Source: Owenia fusiformis (Eukaryota > Annelida > Polychaeta > Sabellida > Oweniidae). From it: a stretch of DNA of 64,000 bases. The stretch covers positions 34,459,000 to 34,522,999 of the forward strand of contig CAIIXF020000003.1 in assembly GCA_903813345.2 (NCBI GenBank), read 5' to 3'. Within the stretch, counting starts at the first letter, position 1. Each line of letters starts with the position of its first letter. The translations under genes and the position numbers were made by a program. The notes beneath the pieces are model-generated. The model ran no database searches. It was not told the origin of the DNA and worked only from the letters and a program-made list of their open reading frames with translations. Below are positions 56,935 through 64,000 of this stretch, piece after piece.

Positions 56935-59150
56935 AGGCTATTACAGTCAACAGTAATGTTTGTGAGTACTTTGAATTTAAAAAATAAGCAATCAAATGAC
57001 GACATTGAAACAGTTTATGTAAACATAGAAACATTTATCTTTTGTATATTTCAGATAGTAATGTATAATGTGCAGCAAAGCTGTGGCCTTTTGTAATTTA
57101 GGGAGTTTTAATTTTTCCGAAAATAACATGGCAGAGAAGTATCAAAATATAAGAGGATACAGATATAATTTTAAAACTAGAAAACAAGGCATTAACATGA
57201 CAAAATGTCACCACCTAGTTGCTCACAATATTATGAGTTCAAACTTAATATAAGTCAGATTTGAATTTCTGAGAACTTGTAAAGTCAAATTTGAACTTCT
57301 GAAAAGATGTAGATGATTTTGAAAAAAAAATTTGGTCAATTTGAAGCAAGTTGAAAACAGACCTTTTTGACCTTTTTTGACCTCGAGAAGGTCATTAAAG
57401 GTCAAATGTCAAATCTAAAGTCAGATTTGAATTTCTGAGAACATGTAGATGATTTTGAAAAAAAAAATTAGTCAATTTGAAGCAAGTTGAAAAAAGACCT
57501 TTTTGACCTTGAGAAGGTCAAATGTCAAATCTAAAGTCAAATCTAAAGTCATATTTGAATTTCTGAGAACATGTAGAATGTAGATGATTTTGAAAAAAAA
57601 TTTAGTCAATTTGAAGCAAGATGAAAAAATACCTTTTTGACCTTTTTTGACATTGAGAAGGTCATTGAAGGTCAAATGTCAAATCTAAAGTCAGATTTGA
57701 ATTTCTGAGAACATGTAGATGATTTTGAAAAAAAATTTTAGTCAATTTGAAGCAAGTTGAAAACAGACCTTTTTTGACCTTGAGAAGGTCAAATGTCAAA
57801 TCTAAAGTCAGATTTGAATTTCTGAGAACATGTAGATGATTTTGAAAAAATTTTAGTCAATTTGAAGCAAGTTGAAAAAATACCTTTTTGACCTTTTTTG
57901 ACTTTGAGAAGGTCATTGAAGGTCAAATGTCAAATCTTAAGTCAAATCTAAAGTCAGATTTGAATTTCTGAGAACACGAAGATGATTTTGAAATTTTTTT
58001 TTAGTCAATTTGAAGCAAGTTGAAAACAGACCTTTTTGACCTTGAGAAGGTCATTGAAGGTCAAACGTCAAATCTTAAGTCAAATCTTAAGTCAGATTTG
58101 AATTTCTGAGAACACGTAGATGATTTTGAAAAAAAAATTTAGTCAATTTGAAGCAAGTTGAAAACAGACCTTTTTTGACCTTGAGAAGGTCATTGAAGGT
58201 CAAATGTCAAATCTAAAGTCAGATTTGAATTTCTGAGAACATGTAGATGATTTTGAAAAAAAAATTTAGTCAATTTAAAGCAAGTTGAAAAAAGACCTTT
58301 TTGACCTTTTTTGACTTTGAGAAGGTCATTGAAGGTCAAATGTCAAATCTTAAGTCAAATCTAAAGTCAGATTTGAATTTCTGAGAACACGTAGATGATT
58401 TTGAAAATTTTTTTTAGTCAATTTGAAGCAAGTTGAAAACAGACCTTTTTTGACCTTGAGAAGGTCAAATGTCAAATCTTAAGTCAAATCTTAAGTCAGA
58501 TTTGAATTTCTGAGAACACGTAGATGATTTTGAAAAAAAAATTTAGTCAATTTGAAGCAAGTTGAAAACAAACCTTTTTGACCTTTTTTGACCTTGAGAA
58601 GGTCATTGAAGGTCAAATGTCAAATCTAAAGTCAGATTTGAAGGTCAAATGTCAAATCTAAAGTCAGATTTGAATTTCTGAGAACATGTAGATGATTTTG
58701 AAAAAAAATTTAGTCAATGTGAAGCAAGTTGAAAAAAGACCTTTTTGACCTTGAGAAGGTCATTGAAGGTCAAATGTCAAATCTAAAGTCAGATTTGAAC
58801 TTCTGAGAACATGTAGATGATTTAGAAAAAAATTGAAGTCAGTCTAAACAGTATTTGTTAAGTTATAGGAAGTTGTAAGAAATTGTTACAGACGCCGGAC
58901 GCCAACCGCCGGACGCCGGACGCCAACCACCAACCGCCAACCACCAACCGCCGTCGCAAAAAAAACGGAGACCATAACAATATGTCACCACTTTTGGTGG
59001 TGACATAAGGTGACATAACAAACTAAAATATACAAAAGTTAGGATAAATATAAATGTTTCTATTTTTACATAAACTGTTTCAATATGGTCATTTGATTGC
59101 TTATTTTTTAAATTCAAAGTACTCACAAACATTACTGTTTTGACTGTAAA
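56935..59150. mobile_element. 2.2-kb foldback element enclosing repeat family R2
   Basis: The left arm (about 56940-57040: CAGTAATGTTTGTGAGTACT, TTGAATTTAAAAAATAAGCA, AACAGTTTATGTAAACATAG) is repeated inverted at 59040-59145. Between the arms lies a full R2 array. The arms are about 95% alike by eye, so the insertion is relatively young. Confidence 0.8.
57186..59010 (+). repeat. Repeat family R2: ~12 units of 115-150 bp with AGGTCA half-sites
   Basis: Units contain GTCAGATTTGAATTTCTGAG, ACATGTAGATGATTTTGAAA, TCAATTTGAAGCAAGTTGAA, TTTTTGACCTTGAGAAGGTC and usually AGGTCATTGAAGGTCA. The array starts at ACAAGGCATTAACATGACA and ends with a CGGACGCCAAC-rich run (58890-58950) and CACCACTTTTGGTGGTGACA. 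A short sister is at 31660-32158. Confidence 0.92.
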
Positions 59151-62100
59151 GGTGTAGTAAACGATTCCAATGATTTGATTGTCTTGATTTCAAAACTCAT
59201 CTTTAATGGGTAACGTCCCATTCTCCATAAACTGCTGGTGGTGCAGTTGATTTTGTTTTACTAAATACACATCCTAGATATTTGTATTGCTCAACACTTT
59301 CAAGAGAAAACTGTATCTACTTTCTGACCTTTGAGTTAAATATAATTGATTTTGTTTTTATGGTGTCTACTATAAGATGATATATCATCAAATACAATAT
59401 CCCCCAAAAGATTCACAATATGTTATGAATTGGTGAAGTTATTAATGATTCAAAGCGCAAAAATGAGTGAAAATGTTAAATTCTCCCAAATAATAAGAAT
59501 GGTAACCATTCTTATAGAAAAATAATACATTATTGTGAAAATCTTTAGTTTTCCTGGAATAAAGTATGCGCTTTTGTGATTTTTAGAAAATAGACATGAC
59601 AAGGAATGACATGAACCAAAAATATTCTAAAATTGAAACAATTTTTTGTTTAGCCTACTCGCTATATCTGATTCTCTCTTTAAAGAGATACATGTAGTAC
59701 AGATACACAACTTAAAGTAAAACAACAGAACGATACTTGAATATATTTCAATGGTACAGTACTATATTACTCCATATGCAAGCAACATTACATGGTAAAT
59801 CTATGTGAACTGTTCATATAAAACTATAGCTAACTGGTGGGTGCCACATACAGAACTTGTAGATCAATCCCTCGGATACACCTGTATGATCAAAATATTA
59901 GTGTAATTTTAGGGATTCCAAATAATGTAATAGCTCATATATTCCACATGTATATGTGGATAATATTTACAAATTAATTGTAAACATAAACAAAAACACC
60001 AATTAAATGATAAAATTTAATTTTTCTGGAATACAGGACTACCTCAACAAGATCCTCATACCAAAGATGTCTTGTGTAAATTTCTTTGATATATGATATA
60101 CAATGTTCATGTAGAGGCTAAGATAAACATAAATAATACTAAATTAGGCATTGACCTAAACAGATATAGAGAATACATTGATTCTACACCACATATATTA
60201 ATACAGTAGGTCATATACATTGCAAGTAAATAAATAACATTAAATTAGACACATGTATAATGTTTTATAAAGTCACAGTAATTCCAATAGATTTTCCAAA
60301 GCTGCACATCACAATTATAAAGTTGAACTTGGTCAGATTACATTATTATATATTTCATGCCTGACATATACTGAAGTCTTACTCAAACTAATGGACTGCC
60401 CAATGGAACTGGGGGTGATACCTTCATACGGGCAGTAAAACTTGTAAAGTGGAACACCTTTGTCAATGAAAACCCCCACAAGTGGATCACATTTACCAGT
60501 CCTGTTCCCAATTCAAAATAACCTCTTTAAATATAACACCTCCGAGGTGAAGATCATTTTGAGGTTCCAGTTCTACTAACATAAGTTTGCTGTGCATGAA
60601 GAATACAGTCATCTTGCTAAGGCCACAATTCCCGGTGGGTTCATATACTTTATATTATTCTGTAGGCAATGTGCTCAAAATAAAAGGAAGTTCAATTTAC
60701 TTCAAATTCACAAATATTTCTCAAAAATATACAACATTTAATCTATAAAAATGTTTGTTAGCATATAGTCAGTCTAAATAATATACCATTCCATACAAAT
60801 AAAACAAGTTATTTTACACCATCTCATAAATGGTATAACAAAATAATGACTTTACTATGAATTTACTATCATGAATATCATATAATTGTGTAATTGGTAA
60901 CCAGGTCAAGCGATCTACACAAACAGGCTTCTTTTAATGACATATAAACATAGAAATTAATGCAACTGTACAAATTTTATAGAATGACCCTGGTATGAAA
61001 TGTTGAAAAAGTAAAGTTGCTGAATGTGGGATTTATGGATATTTATCCCATACATCTGGATAGCCTGATATCCAGAGGGATGTTAATGTTATCTGGAAGG
61101 TGGGATATATTTCCTGCAATGTATTTCAAGATTTCATCCAATTACCACTTTCATCTAACAATCAAGTTATGAATAATCAGTACAAATGACAATACACGTA
61201 CTATATATCATGAAACATTTGGGGTTTGTGATGTCAAATTTGCAGTTAATGTTTATACGTTTTGGATCAAACATATTTGTATACATTTAGTAAATTTAAA
61301 TTTTTGTAACTGATTTGGAAGCTTTTGTTTCCCTTGCTTTAAAATTCATAAATAGTCTAAAACAATTAATGAATTATTTTCACCAATCTAAAAGGATGAA
61401 GACCGCATCAGAGACAACATTGATATAAAGGTGATCAGCCCTCAGAAGGCTCAAGATTATATAAATGCATTAATGGAAACTGTTAAAGCTATAAAATGTC
61501 ATGGTGCAGGTCAATACCATATTTGAGCATGGAGGGACAATGTCTATATAAGGCAATTACAACAGTCTTGTATTAAGTCACTAGTTTGCCTCTCTTACTA
61601 AATACATATCCCTTTGTGAAGGTATATGTTATAGTAGGGGTTGGATACAAGAGACTAAACACTATACAGATCATATCAAAATTACAATATTTGTACAAAC
61701 ATTATAAGGATACTTGTAATTTCATGTTAGATGTTAGGACAAAAGATATTAACCAAATAATTGTATTTCTTACAGTCTGATCATAACTGGCCGGCACCAT
61801 TAATTAAATAATGTTTATACAAATAAGAATCTCAAAAATCTAAAAGTTTTAACTTGTAAATGGAGGCAGGGATAAAATGAAATCATATTTGTCCTATGGC
61901 ATTACATTTTCTGATATGATCTCTTGGCTCATATATGGTCAAGTAATTTACAGAGAGATGAATACTGTACAACTAATATTTGATACTATTATATTTAGCA
62001 TTTTTGCAATTTTGAAATTATGTTAAAGTTTAATTTTTGGACACCCTTAGACACAAAAATCAAATGCATTTTTGTTTTTTAAACTAAAATTGTTGAGCTT

Positions 62101-62173
62101 AACCTGTCAATCTTTCACACTTAATAATACAACTACGGTCTAGTCAGTTTAAATACACATACAAAGTCATAAT
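59151..62173. other. Intergenic, largely unique AT-rich DNA
   Basis: No gene or repeat array recognised. One near-perfect palindrome ATAAGAATGG-TAA-CCATTCTTAT lies at 59493-59515. The far end may belong to a long PEDS1 3' UTR. Confidence 0.35.
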
Positions 62174-62177
62174 TTAA

Positions 62178-62606
62178 AGGCCCACTTTACTTAATCTAGA
62201 AGAAAAACGAATCATTGAAACATGTTACTCACACACTCGCTAAAATATGAAACAAAGTTTGATTTGCTTTAATAATGAACCAAGAAAAAATAACTCTCAT
62301 AGAAAAAAGCATTTGAAGTTCAGAGATCATTAGTAGTGCATGTACATGCTAAACAAAGTGCATGTTTTAAATTACTTTTGATTTAAAAGATGGCGACACC
62401 TCTGTAAAAATGAATGTATCATGTTATACAAACAACTTCGCCATCTTTCAATGACAATGATAAAAACTTGATATATAAAGTTTGACAGATCAAAAATATT
62501 TTTTGAATATTATTGTAAGCTTTGATGTGGTCCGTTTGAGCTGTTGTTGGTGTCAAATGAAAGTTAAAGTTATTATTGAAACATTGAAAATACGCAAAGT
62601 GGGCCT
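62178..62606. mobile_element. TTAA-flanked MITE (piggyBac-type)
   Basis: AGGCCCACTTT at the left and AAAGTGGGCCT at the right, with TTAA on both sides (62174-62177 and 62607-62610). 429 bp, no transposase. Confidence 0.75.
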
Positions 62607-62610
62607 TTAA

Positions 62611-63425
62611 TTGATCGGAACTAATAATATCAAGGCTCATTTTGTCTGTCTCATTGTAACATGTTTCATAATCAAAAATATGATTGCCATATTATGGATT
62701 TTTAACAGCTACAACATTCAGTATATCAGCACAATTATTGCACAAGGAAAAGATGCAAATACAAGTACAGTCATGCAACAAGCTCTTATGTTATCAACTT
62801 AAGATGCAAATACAAGTACAGTCTTGCAACAAGCTCTTATGTTATCAACTTAAGATGCAAATACAAGTATAGTCTTGTATCAAACTCTTACTGTGTTTCG
62901 TTCCACTCCATGCCTTTTCCTCATTCCATATGTAACTCCTCCAACTCAAAGATATTTCCCTTCATTAACACCCCTTGTTGCCTGGGCTCCATTCCCAAGC
63001 TGCCCTCTCCATTTCCCATGAAAACCCTCCAATAATGTAGCCCCATTCATTCTTTGAATTACTACATTCTCCTTTTCACACTTCTTGGGAGATATGGATC
63101 ATAGAGAAATCTTAAGCTTGATGCAAGAGTAAGAACATGTCCTTGTAAATGCTTGGGCAATGACATAATTAAGACTCATGTTTCCGCATAAGACATCAAA
63201 TCATTTTCAAGTTTTCCACAATTCAAATCTGATAAAAATTCAAACTTAATGCCAAAAATGACATGCTTCACAAAAATCATAAAAATGTCTTATCTAATCC
63301 TGTGCAACAATCTCACTCTTCAGTTTACAGTCAACTTTCTTAGCTACTCACACTTACAAATGTTTATAAAACAGAGATTTGAACTAAAGCCACTCAAGAC
63401 AATTGAGTACTAATGACTCAAACGA
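62611..63425. other. Probable PEDS1 3' UTR and flank
   Basis: Directly downstream of the PEDS1 stop on the minus strand. Apart from the 51-bp repeat at 62750 nothing is recognised, and no convincing minus-strand AATAAA was seen close to the stop. Confidence 0.35.
62750..62895 (+). repeat. 51-bp tandem repeat, ~2.7 copies
   Basis: AAGATGCAAATACAAGTACA + GTCATGCAACAAGCTCTTAT + GTTATCAACTT is repeated with few changes; the last copy is partial. Confidence 0.9.
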
Positions 63426-63686
63426 CTAATTTGTTTTCTTGGCCCACTTAAGATCATCATCTCTTGGCTTTGCTCCAGTGGCCAATGTAATCAATTCTTC
63501 AAGTTTAGTCCAAAACCCAAATTTTTCAAAAGGATAATTGAGCCAACCAGTCGTGATGCAGAAGTATGTTTCGTGTGGAGCTACATGGTGAACACGATGA
63601 TGTTTACGTGGCAGTATAATGTTCAAATCCTGAAAGATTGTTATGTATCGGGGCAGGCCGAAGTAGGTATGGGACCATTTATGAAT
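63426..63686 (-). CDS. PEDS1: PEDS1 (TMEM189) last coding exon
   Basis: Plasmanylethanolamine desaturase, an ER membrane enzyme that makes the vinyl-ether bond of plasmalogens. The exon encodes 86 residues after acceptor ATTTTCCAG|ATTCAT and ends at TAG (63428-63426). It carries the His-rich iron-binding motifs of the family: IHKWSH, RKHHRVHH and HETYFCITTGW, then the conserved NYPFEKFGFW and KPRDDDLKWAKK tail. Phase 0 joins it to the upstream exon at 63969 to give ITNQ-IHKWSH. Similarity to vertebrate PEDS1/Kua is very high over the whole exon. Confidence 0.96.
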   Translation of the reverse strand: MHKWSHTYFGLPRYITIFQDLNIILPRKHHRVHHVAPHETYFCITTGWLNYPFEKFGFWTKLEELITLATGAKPRDDDLKWAKKTN

Positions 63687-63968
63687 CTGGAAAATAATTA
63701 CAGAACATGTACACTTGTTGAATATTTTGCATATTTTGAGATTCATACCATATGACAGTACTAGTCCATAAGTGTAATCAAAACCTTACATACGACTTAA
63801 GCAGCCAGTTCATCCATAACACACATACGTGCCATATTTAACGAAACATATTGCTTTAATCAGTTGGAGCACTGGTGATCCACTCGATTACGCTGGTTAC
63901 CGAAATGGTTCGTTTCGGTAACGTGTTAAAACATGTTCAACCTCCCTATTATGATATAATACACATAC

Positions 63969-64000
63969 CTGATTGGTAATACTGATGAAGAATGCCAGGA
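63969..64000 (-). CDS. PEDS1: PEDS1 penultimate coding exon (cut by window edge)
   Basis: The minus strand encodes LAFFISITNQ and then a donor CAATCAG|GTATGT. The hydrophobic run is the end of a membrane segment in the family. The 282-bp intron 63687-63968 separates it from the last exon. The rest of the gene is outside the window. Confidence 0.9.

Noticed and set aside
61586-61780. 64-codon plus-strand frame
   Set aside because: No domain, no splice context and random length for AT-rich DNA.

Overview
This is nuclear DNA from an animal, AT-rich and crowded with repeats. Genes are split by many introns with consensus splice sites (GT-AG, plus one GC-AG), exons are short, and most of the window is transposon-derived. 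The coding content fits an invertebrate metazoan: a somatomedin-B protein with Cys-repeat units typical of invertebrate receptor ectodomains, and an SRCR-like fragment. The exact phylum cannot be fixed by reading alone; a marine deuterostome or lophotrochozoan is a guess.

Genes. (1) 1-201: the last coding stretch of a plus-strand gene, SRCR-like. (2) 6145-7557: a long plus-strand 3' exon of a secreted or GPI-anchored somatomedin-B/Cys-repeat protein, with a polyadenylation signal at 7661. (3) 32367-55157, minus strand: a complete 17-exon gene for a GPATCH1 ortholog (G-patch spliceosomal protein, 884 aa as modelled). All 17 exons join in phase, and intron 2 starts with GC. (4) 63426-64000, minus strand: the last two coding exons of PEDS1/TMEM189 (plasmanylethanolamine desaturase); the rest of the gene lies beyond the right edge. 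These genes share no obvious pathway.

Mobile DNA by region. 1131-2462 holds three foldback repeats. 3555-4621 is a mariner-type element with ~200-bp inverted ends and a transposase remnant. 8090-14589 is a 6.5-kb element with ~1.1-kb inverted arms and a TA target duplication, carrying two nested IS630/mariner relics. 17506-17939 is a Harbinger-type MITE (TTA duplication). 18550-21660 is a foldback element around a ~25-bp minisatellite. 21879-22779 is a sibling of the relic at 11526. 23066-28898 is the most unusual object: a 5.8-kb insertion bounded by near-identical inverted repeats, whose 5.3-kb core has no ORFs but is filled with short stem-loops. 29866-30530 is a TA-flanked MITE, and 31100-31386 a 20-bp minisatellite.

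Within GPATCH1 the introns hold a diverged ~380-bp tandem family (intron 12), a decayed partial copy of exon 10 just upstream of that exon, a 26-bp minisatellite and a tRNA-derived SINE (intron 3), and a 9.5-kb intron 1 made of nested foldbacks. Two of those have clear target duplications (10 bp, TTAA), and an 83-bp satellite reverses orientation inside a ~4-kb element. A 5'-truncated non-LTR retrotransposon with an open reverse-transcriptase frame sits about 400 bp upstream of the GPATCH1 start. 56935-59150 is a foldback holding ~12 copies of a repeat rich in AGGTCA half-sites. 59151-63425 has little recognisable apart from a TTAA-flanked MITE and probable PEDS1 3' UTR.
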